Source: Tenodera sinensis
Lineage: Eukaryota; Arthropoda; Insecta; Mantodea; Mantidae
NCBI GenBank assembly: GCA_030765045.1
Contig: CM060961.1
Coordinates: forward strand, 137,215,064 to 137,279,063
Direction: 5' to 3'
Length of the DNA stretch: 64,000 bases
Below the pieces are notes generated by a model. It worked only from the letters and a program-made list of their open reading frames with translations. It ran no database searches and was not told the DNA's origin. Position numbers and translations under genes: made by a program. Positions 1 to 9,782 of the stretch are shown in pieces (within the stretch, counting starts at the first letter, position 1; each line of letters opens with the position of its first letter).

Positions 1-17
1 GTTTATGTATTGTGTGT

Positions 18-563
18 TTAAATGTTTTGAAAGTGTTGTAAGTGTTCTTCAAGTTTTCCCTGTTCTTGTTGGTATTTGTCATAGACGTGTATAAGTGTAA
101 TGAGGGGAGGATTTTTGTCTTTTTCTGTTTCTTGTATAGTTTTCATTTTTTGTGCTGTGTTGAGTGTTCTTCTGTAGCTTCTTGTGTGTGCATTGTGTAT
201 GTATGTAATCATTTGTTTGGCTATGTGTTTATCTATGGGAGTTGTGTTGGCGTATTGATATAATGTGTTTGATTTGAATGATAGTGATAGTTTGTGTGCA
301 GTCCTAAGGCACATCCTCTCAAAACATCTTATTTTGTCCATCATGTTGGAGGTTATTAATGGCATGGTGACTGCGGCTGCGTGTGTTAGTTGTGGTCGTA
401 TCAGTGTGGTGTATAGTTTGTGTAAGATGTGTGGTGTGAGTCCTCTTTTGCTTAATTTGACCAGATAATATAGCGTTGAATGTATGGGTCGTGTATTGTT
501 TAGTAGTTTTGTGTAGTGTGGTTTGATTTTGAGTTTGTTGTGTATGTGGGTTCCTAAATATTT

Positions 564-612
<49 letters not shown>

Positions 613-945
613 TGCATGTGATGGTTTGTTAAGTGTGAGTGTAGCTGTTTTGTGTGATTGTTTCATTGTTTTTCTTATCACAATGACTTGTGTTTTCTGT
701 ATGTTGATAGTTATGCGCCATTTGCGTGTCCACTGTAAGAACGTGTTCAGTTGTTTTTCCAGTTTACCTCTTGCTGCTAATAGTGTTGCGTGTGTGCTCC
801 AATATGCAGTATCATCTGCATATTGGGCTAGGTGTATACTTTTGTGCATAGGTTGTGGTGTGTCTGCTGTGTATAATAAGTATAGGGGGCCCGAGATACT
901 GTGACCGTGTGACCAAATAAGCAGCAGGGAAGAAGAATCTACCAA
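18..945 (-). pseudogene. Jockey-like LINE reverse transcriptase relic
   Basis: The minus strand encodes the palm and thumb parts of a non-LTR reverse transcriptase in two pieces. The upstream piece (945 to about 612) holds the catalytic motif YADDT at 811-822, followed by a stretch ending in a tryptophan-rich helix typical after the active site. The downstream piece (about 566 to 18) begins KYLGTHI, the thumb-entry motif, and continues through a Leu/His-rich C-terminal region. A poly-T tract separates the pieces, reading as a poly-lysine run on the coding strand. No endonuclease or RNase H domain is seen, so only the 3' part of the ORF remains. Assignment to the Jockey-like group rests on motif spacing and is moderate; the reverse transcriptase call is firm. 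Confidence 0.75.
566..611. repeat. Poly-T tract inside reverse transcriptase relic
   Basis: An uninterrupted T run of about 46 bases lies exactly between the palm and thumb parts of the reverse transcriptase. It probably grew from a short lysine-codon run, because coding similarity resumes on both sides. Its exact length is vulnerable to sequencing error. Confidence 0.9.
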
Positions 946-1538
946 TCAGTTACAAGATACCATTAGGTGCAAAATTAGGTGAGTTACACGTGAACAACAT
1001 ACAAAAGTGGGAAGCAGAGTGAAGTATAATAGTCTACCAAAGAGGAAGTGGTTAAATCGTTCTTCTCAAGTGTTAAAGGCAGGCTGAAACTAAATATACA
1101 CTTAACCAGTAATATAACACATTTATAACTGGCCATGATCCAATTAACTCCTATTTTTATAAATTCAAAACTAAAGACAGCCTGAGTGTACATGTGAATC
1201 ACGTCACCACACCGTAATGCATCTGTTACTCGAGTGTTCAAAACTGAATTAGCAAAAAACATTCAAGAGTTCATTGATAAGGGACTATGGAAAATGTATA
1301 CATACCAAGGATTTCGTAGATTGTGTGAATTTAATAGAATTAGACAAGCTCTAGGAGCCTAGAGTATTATAATAAGCAGAGAAGTCAGCCGTTGCTTTAA
1401 GTACATAAGCATACTAAAGCGCGTTTCACCCTTAGAAGACAGTACACGTTAAATGGAGCGCAGTGTTGCAACATGTACTAGTTGCGAATCTTTCTCCGCG
1501 CGCGACCCCGAGGTGACCAGAGTCCTGTACTTAGTCCT
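946..1538. other. No recognisable gene
   Basis: AT-rich sequence. I see no coding similarity, terminal repeat or tRNA-like head. Confidence 0.5.
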
Positions 1539-2170
1539 TCAATTGCTGCTTGACGAGATGGGCACTTTTAACTTTGGTATCCCTCCATGCCTCTTTGTTA
1601 CTGTATGACCTAAATTTACAAATGACTCGTCTGTATAAACAATTGATTTCCCCTGGTCCCTAAACCTTTTTACGTATTTTAGATATTTATGTCGCCATCT
1701 GATGGTATCGTCTCTTTCTATTAATGTGCACTTCTTACCCCTTCTTTCATATTCGGACCCCAAATCATGTAAGAACCGACTAAGAGTGGCCCTTGAGAAA
1801 TTTGGTAGGGTCTCATCACTGTTGAATCGTGACAAAATTATATTCAGCGTGGGTGGAATATTTACAAACTGTAAAGAATGAACAATTCGCCGCACTCCAC
1901 CTTGCACTATTCAATCATATTGCGTTAACCTATCGTTTTGTGTAGTCCCGCCCTTTTTGCTTTCTTTTTCGATGGCGTTCTTAGAGACCTTTCATTACTT
2001 CCTTTTTAATCACACACACTACTGCTTCTGAACACTCAATAGCCTTAGCTGTTTCTTTTACTGCCTTACACGCATTTTGCTTCAAAAATAATCGAACACA
2101 TTCATAATTATTTGGCGTTCCTTACTTCTTAATGTACCAACATATCGTCTCTTCCTAGCTTCCCCCTCCA
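1539..2170 (-). pseudogene. DDE transposase relic (Tc1/mariner-superfamily-like)
   Basis: The longest open stretch (1907 to 1539) reads into a block with SIVYTDESFVN, matching the first catalytic-Asp block (D in YTDES) of IS630/Tc1-type transposases, followed by LGHTVTKRH. Upstream on the same strand (about 2170 to 1910), in another frame, is a helix-turn-helix-like segment (ETAKAIECSEAVV) ending in a basic run, as expected for the DNA-binding N-terminus. The frames are offset and no second or third catalytic acid is visible, so it is a broken, 3'-truncated copy. The exact family is not certain. Confidence 0.6.
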
Positions 2171-3149
2171 TAACTACAAATATCTACAAAAATGTTAAAC
2201 AAATAACGCAATAACAGCTCACAGTTACACACACGACTTCTTTTGAACTAATGTTAGTACTGCTCCTTATACTATCTTCTGTGTCAGGCCTGGCGCTGAA
2301 TAGATGAATACCTTTTGTTTGCCTTATTGAATAAAAGAAAGAGGTTACTGCCTTTTGGTTTATTTTAAAAACTTTCTCCAACCTTCCTCAACATTTGTTA
2401 TCGCTGGTTCCCTGATGTAAACTCAATAACAAAAAAGTTTCACACTGCGTAACTTTTGCAGTGCACAGATATAAAATTTTCCGAAAACATTTAATTTAAA
2501 AAATTATAACACTTAACTGGGTAAACATAGAGAATTTAAAGTAGGCACGTAGTAGCACTATGGTCTACTCTACCTAAGTAAAAACTATAGATGCATTCTA
2601 GCAGTTAGTTTGTTAGTTAGCGCGTGATGAGTGTAGAAACAGCAAATATCGGACTTCTATTGAAAAAAACGTTTTCTGAAGAAATTTGGGCCTATAGAAA
2701 TGTATAATGACTCTGAAAAGGATATAACCTGATAGAGAAAAAAAGTCTGCATAGGATAATGTGTTCAAACCTGAAATTTATAACAAATGAATATTTATAC
2801 CATGCTATTAGGAATCTGGCAACAGCGCAAGGGCAGAAAAGGACGCGGGTAATGGCAACTTGTATGCGCTAGATAGAGACAGAGATGTCCCATTTAACTC
2901 CATACTGTCTTCTAAGAGTGAAACGCTGTATAGTTCTAGATTACAAAGAGTGAAAATAGGTAACAGGGCATTTAGTACTACACCTTTTGTAATGGAGCAT
3001 GTCGTAAATAAAGAATTAAAAACATACATACACATGTACCATACATATACAGGTGTCTCAAAAATAACTAAGCTTAGAGAAGTGAAAGAACTTCCGATAA
3101 ACTGGGTAACTTCCTGTCGCACATCTCGTCGCGAGGAGGTTAGTTTGCT
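2171..3149. other. No confident gene; LINE remnant possible at its right end
   Basis: AT-rich sequence. The last ~300 bases (about 2860-3149) read weakly like the C-terminal part of a LINE polyprotein leading into the 3' end annotated next, but no diagnostic motif is intact. Confidence 0.4.
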
Positions 3150-3612
3150 CGATTAAGAATAGGGCACTGCAATTTTTCGCATGGTTACCTATTTAAAAGG
3201 GACCCTGCGCCTCTATGTCCGCTGTGTGACAACCTTTTGTCGGTTCGCCACGTGCTGCTAGAGTGTGGCTCTAGCGCACCTTCGAGTTTCTCTGCAGCTG
3301 CCTGTCAGACTTGCAGAGGTCCTGGCGGACGACAAAACAGTGGTTGATAGGGTTTTTAAGTTTTTAGCAGATTGTAATATCACTTTGAGGATTTAAAATT
3401 TTAGATATTTGTTTATGCCTTTTGACCTATTTATTACATCGTTTTATATCCGGCTTTTGCCGCTGTTTTTACGTTTATGTGTATTTTTTCTTTGATACTA
3501 GTATTTTATTTTTGATTCAAGTTTATATCTCGCTATTGCCATGAATTTTAGAAGGGCGCTAATGACCTAGAAGTTGAGCGCTCTTAAACCCATAAATCAA
3601 TCATAAATCATC
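3150..3612 (+). mobile_element. LINE 3' end, copy 1 (family with GGGCGCT hairpin)
   Basis: The region carries the C-terminal coding end of a non-LTR element (Cys-rich segment CPLCD near 3216, then a stop near 3395) followed by an AT-rich 3' UTR. The UTR ends in a stem-loop GGGCGCT (3554-3560) pairing with AGCGCTC (3577-3583) and an AAACC/ATAAATC tail. The same order recurs at 55580-56070, and the terminal hairpin plus tail recurs alone at 37071-37128. Clade is unsettled; an I/R1-like element is plausible from the Cys-rich C-terminus. Coding frames are broken. Confidence 0.7.
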
Positions 3613-4434
3613 AGTCTCAAAAAAACAGTGCTTAGTATGTTGTGCGCCTCGCAAACTGGTTGGTGTTCAAATAGGAGCCCCTCTCCGGAAATATAAGACG
3701 GTTTGGACGCTGTAGCGCATCGAAATGTACGGCGGGTGTACGTTCATATTTTTTCAATAAACCAAATACCGTGCTGTCTACATTACAAACGGCTTTCGAA
3801 TTGTGTACCAGCTACGTCATTGCAGAGCTTATATTGATGGTGGTGAGCCTCATGCACATGACCTAATACGTATGGTTGTCTGAAGATTTTCAATCGCTCC
3901 GTGGACTCGAGCAATAAGTTCCTCCGCTGACGTTACAGGAGAGTCATAAAACTCCACAGAAAATAGTCGAGAGGTGTCAGATCTAGCGACCGTGCTGGCC
4001 TTGGAACTGGTCCACTCTACCAATCCATCGATTTGAATATGCGACGTTGAGGTGATTCCACATATTTACATCAATGTATGCTGCAGTCATTTCAGCAGCT
4101 GTGTACTGGTACGTGTCGCACTGCTTTTGAAAACATTACTGTTCTGGTAACTACACAAGTAACACAGTAGGATGCGTATCAAAGATTATATGTAGGAATA
4201 TAGCGCATGCGCATAAATGTTATTATGCTCAGATGGTTCATCCCAGTACACAGATAGCCAAAGGACTGCATACCTTCCGTATTAAGAGACCAAAACGAAT
4301 GTTAACAAATTGTCACAACCGTTCATTCTCAAACTTCAACGCTGTGCATTCCCAGTCAGGGGTTCCTATTTGTAAACTGATCAATTTGCCATCCCGCACA
4401 ACACACTAAGCGTTGACGGTGTTTTTGGGACACC
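3611..4434 (-). mobile_element. Tc1-like deletion derivative with ~65-bp TIRs
   Basis: The left end (3615-3683) and the reverse complement of the right end (about 4354-4430) match over about 65 bases, sharing GCTTAG, GTTGTGCG and CAAATAGGA blocks. Between them the minus strand encodes the C-terminal third of a Tc1-like transposase (about 4045 to 3780), with NRWIGR and DLTPLDYFLWSF, the latter containing the third catalytic acid region. The N-terminal and central parts are missing, so the copy is about 820 bp. It abuts the end of the LINE tail on its left. No clean TA duplication is visible. Confidence 0.7.
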
Positions 4435-4522
4435 AAGTATGCATACATAATACACATACACACAAATGTACAAACACAAAACATGCATGTACTGCACAGA
4501 CACATACACACATGGACCTGCT

Positions 4523-4974
4523 TACCTACCTACCTACATACGTGCCTACCTACCCACCCACCTACCTACCTACCTACCACCTACCTACCTACCCACCTAC
4601 CTACCCATCTACCTACCTACCCACCTACTCTCCCTACCCACCTACCTATCTTCCCATCTACCCACCTACCTACCTACCCTACCCACCTACCTACCTATCT
4701 TCCCACCTACCTACTCACCCAACCACCCACCTACCTACCTACCTAGTTACCCACCTACCTACCTACCCACCCAACCACCCACCTACCTACCTACCCACCT
4801 ACCTACCCACCCAACCACCCACCTACCCACCCACCTACCTACCTACCCACCTACCTACCCATCGACATAACCATCCAACCACCTACCTACCTATCTACCC
4901 ACCTACCTACCTACCCACCCACCCACCTATCTAACTACCCACCCACCTACCTACACCCACAGCTACCCACCTAC
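4523..4974. repeat. (CCTA/CCCA)n tetranucleotide array, left part
   Basis: Imperfect tandem CCTA and CCCA units. Translation gives Leu-Pro-Thr-Tyr repeats that are not real proteins. It is one half of an array interrupted by a hAT element. Confidence 0.95.
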
Positions 4975-6088
4975 CAGTGGCGGCTCGCAGTCAAAATTTT
5001 AGGGTAGGCAAAGTGTAACAGTAACAAAAAACAACAACAATAATAATAATTAATAATAATAATAAATAAACCCCGTTTATCCGAAATATAGGGGGCGAAG
5101 TCATTGCGGATAACGCAAACAATATATTGTTTGGTTGTTTAATAAGAGCAGAGTGAATGAGTGTGACTTACGGACGAATTACCGCCAAAACTAAAATCAC
5201 GAGTGTCGGCAGACTTTTTTCCAGGGGGGGGGGGCACATGTTGGAAATTTGTAATCATATAATATTAAATCATTATTTTACTGTCAAAATTTATAGTATT
5301 TGTTGCAGATAACCGTATTAATTTGTGCTAAACAAAAATTGTTCTTTACATCAAAATTAAAATAATAGTTCAAAAGTCAGTAACTGACTGCACATTAAGT
5401 TCACCAACTTCCAAGGGGGGGCCGTGGCCCCCCTTGCCCCCGTTTCGCTACGCCCATGACTAAAATAGATTAAGAAATTGAAAAATTGTCTGACTGCAGC
5501 TTTGTGTTAAATAGCTAAAACACTCCTCTTTTCATTGTCAGTGCGCCGCGAAAGCGAAATTTATAATAGTTCACTAATTAAGTCGGTCATACTGGTATTA
5601 CACAGTGATAACGACAGATGCAGATCTCTGAGATCTTCGTTCGTGGAGTATGGCTGTTCGGAAAATGTCGCATAATTTCGGATTTGGGCCGGCAAGTGTT
5701 CGGACTGCTGGCAGACGCGTCTACGCATGCTCGGAGTGCATATACAGACCGAATGTTTCCTTATCCCTGTTCAAGGGCCTCGTACTGAGGAAATGGGGCC
5801 GGGCAGGCAGAGGTTAAGCTAGCCTGCTCTCCACTACCCAGGTTCCATGCGTATCATTTCTGCCGCGCGTTTCAAACACGCAGCGCAGTTTTGATGAATC
5901 GGAATTGAGATTAAAGGATTTGACCATGCGCAAGTCATTATAACCGAGAAAACTTTTCTTGAACTGCAATTTAGGGGAAAATGACGCTTCAAATGATAAA
6001 ATGCAGAATCATAGTTAAACATTATTTGTTGATGTATTACGATAGGGTAGGCAGTGCCTACCCTGCCTACCCTGAGGAGCCGCGCCTG
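4975..6088. mobile_element. hAT-like non-autonomous element inside the array
   Basis: The 1114-bp insert begins CAGTGGCGGCTCG and ends, in reverse complement, CAGGCGCGGCTCC; both ends also carry a nearby GGGTAGGCA block. It is flanked by exact 8-bp copies of CCACCTAC (4967-4974 and 6089-6096), the TSD length of hAT elements, although the duplication lies in repetitive DNA of similar composition. No transposase is encoded. A GC-rich end resembling another hAT-type terminus (TTTCGCTACGCCCATGAC, ending 5461) lies inside it. Confidence 0.7.
5196..5461. mobile_element. Possible nested hAT-like remnant
   Basis: Its right side ends with a C-rich stretch and GTTTCGCTACGCCCATGAC, whose reverse complement resembles TIRs starting CATGGGCGTAGC. 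The left side has a G-rich run after CAGACTTTTTTCC, but a matching left TIR is not obvious. Confidence 0.3.
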
Positions 6089-6925
6089 CCACCTACCTAC
6101 CTACCCACCTACCTATCACACACCTACCTACCCACCTACCTCCTACCCAGTCAGCTACCTACCTACCTACCTACCTACCCACCCACCTACCTTCTACCCA
6201 CCCATCTACCTACCCACCCAACCACCAACCCACCTACCTACCCACCCACCTACCTATCTTCCCTTCTCCTACATACCCACCCAACCACCCACCCACCCAC
6301 CTACCTACCCACGCAACCACCCACCCACCTACCTATCCACCCACCTTCTCTCCCTACCCACCTACCTATCTTCCCATCTACCCACCTACCTACCTACCTA
6401 CCCTACCCACCTACCTATCTTCCCACCTACCTACTCACCCAACCACCCACCTACCTACCTAGTTACCCACCTACCTACCCACCCAACCACCCACCTACCT
6501 ACCCACCTACCTACCTACCCACCCAACCACCTACCTACCTACCTACCTACCTACCTACCTACCTACCCACCTACCTAGCTACCCACCTACCTAACCAACC
6601 ACCAACCCACCTACCTAGCTACCCACCTACCTACCCACCCAACCACCCACCTACCCACCTACCTAGCTACCCACCTACCTACCCACACAACCACCTACCT
6701 ACCCACCTACCTAGCTACCCACCTACCTACCCAACCACCCACCCACCTAGCTACCCACCTACATACCTACCCACCCAACCACCCATCTACCTACCTACCT
6801 AGCTACCCACCTAACTACCTACCCACCCAACCACCCACCTACCTACCTACCCACCCAACCACCTACCTACCTACCCACCCAACCATCCACCTAACTACCT
6901 ATCCACCCAACCACCCACCGACCTG
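6089..6925. repeat. (CCTA/CCCA)n tetranucleotide array, right part
   Basis: Continuation of the array after the hAT insertion, with the same units and a higher-order pattern of CCTA runs broken by CCCAACCACCCA. The joined array would be about 1.3 kb. Confidence 0.95.
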
Positions 6926-6952
6926 CCTAACCTGCGCTACCTTACAAAAATT

Positions 6953-7065
6953 AAAAAATTATTTTGTTCTTTAACGACACTTAGGATCACATCAGCGTCG
7001 CCCGTGTGCCGGAATTTCGTCCTGCAGGAGTTCTTTTACATACCGGTACATCTACTGACTATTTG
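6953..7065 (-). mobile_element. SINE-alpha fragment
   Basis: Matches the tail half of the full SINE at 52313-52535, sharing GATCACATCAG, GTGCCGGAATTTCGTCC and ATCTACTGAC in the same order. The tRNA-like head is missing. Confidence 0.8.
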
Positions 7066-7800
7066 ATAGAATCGTCAGTCGAAAATCTGCAGCATAAACT
7101 GGCGGATTCAGAGTATTGAGCAACTAACATCATTGATGGATATTGAGCATGTTGTTTTGACCCCGAAAGGTAAAGCAAGCAGCAGAAACACTGTCCTCCT
7201 AAAAGGAGAATAATAATAATGTGAGCAGGGAAGGTCGTATTCAGCTTTTAGAGAGTGCCATAGAGCTCCGATGATTTTGGCAACAAGTTCTAACAAGCAT
7301 GGGAAAACACTTGAGCACTACCAACGAACCGTTCCATGGGAAGGTGGCTAAAGCACTTGGCTTACTGCATTACAGTGAGTCAGCAAATTCTTTGTAGCAG
7401 TATGTAAGTCACATTTGACATGAAACGTCGCGTCATACTTCATAATGTGTGAAAGCAACTGATTTATTGCCAAGGCTCCGATTGTGATGACATCATTTTT
7501 AATAGTTGCATCATAGTTGATACTATAAATCCTTATCATGGACCCCGATTATTAAAGTGCATATTTTTTGGGTAATTTTTGGTGGTCATTTTATATCGTT
7601 TTCTATTTCAGGGCTATTTTTCGTTTTAACGTTATTTTGTCATTTTCTTGCCCTTGACATTTTAGTTTAGAAATTTACTTTTATTTAAATTGAATATATA
7701 AAGAATTTATAAACATGGCATCTCAAACATCAGACATTTCACTATTCAACTGAGAAATGCACGTAATTTGTACATCCTTCACACGTATTCTTGGAAAAGA
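7066..7800. other. No recognisable gene
   Basis: Short open frames only. I see no motif or terminal repeat. Confidence 0.5.
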
Positions 7801-7837
7801 ACCATAATTCAACCAGTCCAACGTTCATCGGCTTGTC

Positions 7838-7935
7838 CAGTCGATGAACAACTCTAGTTGTTAACCAGCAGAGGAGTCATTCTCTGAAGATGCCCAACGC
7901 AGTCTTGGGCGAAACGTCAGAGCATTCATCGACTG
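7838..7935 (+). ncRNA. Hammerhead-ribozyme-like motif (Penelope type)
   Basis: Core CTGAAGA (7884-7890) is followed by a hairpin GCCCAA/TTGGGC (7892-7897 with 7905-7910), then GAAAC (7911-7915) and cleavage triplet GTC (7916-7918). Flanking TCT and AGA can form the start of stem I. An exact 11-bp inverted repeat CAGTCGATGAA / TTCATCGACTG (7838-7848, 7925-7935) closes the whole unit. Stem III would be only the self-complementary ACGT with no loop, the arrangement of minimal hammerheads that cleave as dimers. One extra base (T7891) lies between core and stem II and may reduce activity. No Penelope reading frame is adjacent. Confidence 0.6.
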
Positions 7936-7975
7936 AACCACAGCCTACAAGGCCGAAATCTACCATCTATTGAAT

Positions 7976-8400
7976 TATATTTATTGGTTAGGGTTGATTG
8001 TTGCAGAGGGATAGCTATTGACAGGGAAGCAAATATCGTTACAATTATTGTGCATTCACACTCCAAACTACGGATGAGACAGGTGATTTCCTCTTTTTGG
8101 AGTTAATAAAAGCGTAAGTCAATTACTATTTCCTTGTTCTTGTGTCGTGTCAGAAGCTGGTAAGTCCTCTTCATTATCTGTGAGTTTTGCGTAATCTCAC
8201 TAAAGACTTACTGATACAGTTTTGTAAGGCGTGTTTCAAAAACTTAATTTTCTTTATATATACAGGAGGTTGGGGTGCGTAGATATCACGTGATAGTAGA
8301 TTCATCGAAAAGTCTAATAAATTAATCTATCATGAAGGTCATAGAAACAAGTGAACATGATTAAATGCATTTTCTGCACAGTATAACGACAGAGCAGGAC
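7976..8400. other. No recognisable gene
   Basis: AT-rich spacer before the LINE. The LINE's 5' boundary could lie at its right edge. Confidence 0.4.
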
Positions 8401-8687
8401 TGCAAAGGGAATGCTTTTTTTAAAATTAAACCTTTATTTATACTCGCTTTGACTACTGGGTCTTATCACGACTTCAAAAATTATATTACAACTGATACAT
8501 GAATAATAGGTAGTAAATTTACAGTATATACCTAAATTTTACAATTGGTTAGAATGACAATGTTTCACTTCTTACAATTGATTTAGTATAAATATTTTTC
8601 TATAAATTTTATTGGGTTTGTGGTATTTCTTGTATCATTCTGAGTTGGGAAGTCGTCAGGATCGGACGTGTTTTCTACCTGCTAGTG

Positions 8688-9764
8688 ATGGGGTGTGACC
8701 TTCAGACATACCGGGCGAGGATCGGTACGTGGACAGGTAGAACTGGGCGAAAGCTACATCAGGAGAGCTACGGAGAATCACCAAGGCTTATTCAGTTCTA
8801 TGTGTTAGTGTTATCTGTGTTACTAGTGATAGGTGGCATAGAACTAAACCCGGGACCAGTGCAAGAGGCGGTGAAATGCCAGACATGCAAAAAGAACTTA
8901 CGGACAGGGCTTCTCTGCAGTATCTGTTTGAACTGGTATCACTTTAGCTGCCAGAAAATAAAGAAAACGCAGCAAATTGAAGACAGTTGGAGGTGTATTC
9001 AGTGCGAAAAAAACCACACGGCGGAGGTAAAAGAGAGGGAAGGAACTAAACAGATGCTGGATGAGGTACAACATTTACGCGCAAAGCTGAAACGAGCTGA
9101 AGATACGATACAGCGCTTGGAAGAAGAAATTAAAAGGTTAAAAACCCAAGACGAGCATACACAAGGGAAACCGTGTTTAGTCGTAGGATACTCAATAATA
9201 AAGCATGTCGGGAAACACAGTGCAGAATTGAATGTGGAATGCTTCCCTGGAATACGAACGGAGCAGATGAAGGTTGTGGAGCAGCAGGAACAAACAAATC
9301 CGGAAACAGTAATTGTGCATGTGGGATCAAATGACCTAAGGCGAAACATAGACCACATAATGGGAGACATGTACGATTTGGCTACAACAGTGAAAAGTAA
9401 ATTTCCCGCAGCTAAAATAATTTTAAGTGGTGTGATACGACGCAGAGACGTAAATTGGCGCAAGGTGGGCCGACTAAATGACTCTTTCCAATGGGTGGCA
9501 GAACGACTGGGACTTCTATTTGTTGACCCAAACTCATGGATAGGAGAAAATGATTTAGGACGTGACGGAGTGCATCTAAATAGGAGAGGAGCGGCGACAT
9601 TGGCGTCACTCTTTACTAGAGTGGCTGCATCTTTCGGCGACGGACGTGACGAGAATATCGGTGACTGGGTCGAGAATGGCGGAGAACGGGACGAGAACGG
9701 TGGCAGAAGGAGCGAGGTCAGCGACGGACGAGATGGCGGATGTAGCGAGGACGAAGGAAACTGA
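8688..9764 (+). CDS. LINE ORF1: 2A-like motif, PHD finger, coiled coil, SGNH esterase
   Basis: Predicted protein of 358 residues from ATG 8688. A hydrophobic stretch (about residues 38-50) runs into GGIELNPGP (8832-8858), a 2A-like ribosome-skipping motif in which the usual Asp before the I/V-E is Gly. A PHD-type zinc finger follows (about residues 62-102: CQTC, LLCSIC, WYHFSC, WRCIQC). Next is a coiled coil (about 108-155, heptad Leu/Glu/Lys), then an SGNH hydrolase-like domain with VVGYSI (block I; usual Asp replaced by Tyr, Ser kept), HVGSND (block III) and DGVHLN (block V). The tail is Gly/Asp/Arg-rich. In this family ORF1 is thought to bind RNA or lipid/chromatin and aid retrotransposition. 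The ORF is intact, but the block I change may impair esterase activity. Confidence 0.85.
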   Translation: MGCDLQTYRARIGTWTGRTGRKLHQESYGESPRLIQFYVLVLSVLLVIGGIELNPGPVQEAVKCQTCKKNLRTGLLCSICLNWYHFSCQKIKKTQQIEDSWRCIQCEKNHTAEVKEREGTKQMLDEVQHLRAKLKRAEDTIQRLEEEIKRLKTQDEHTQGKPCLVVGYSIIKHVGKHSAELNVECFPGIRTEQMKVVEQQEQTNPETVIVHVGSNDLRRNIDHIMGDMYDLATTVKSKFPAAKIILSGVIRRRDVNWRKVGRLNDSFQWVAERLGLLFVDPNSWIGENDLGRDGVHLNRRGAATLASLFTRVAASFGDGRDENIGDWVENGGERDENGGRRSEVSDGRDGGCSEDEGN

Positions 9765-9782
9765 CTGTGGGACGGCGAGAGT

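Noticed and set aside
4413..6802. Long open frames rich in Leu-Pro-Thr-Tyr, apparently 130-270 codons
   Set aside because: They are translations of the CCTA/CCCA array in several frames, with no start context or domain.
4523..6925. Telomeric repeat tract
   Set aside because: Insect telomeres are typically CCTAA/TTAGG pentamers; this array is CCTA/CCCA tetramers and lies inside transposon-rich DNA.
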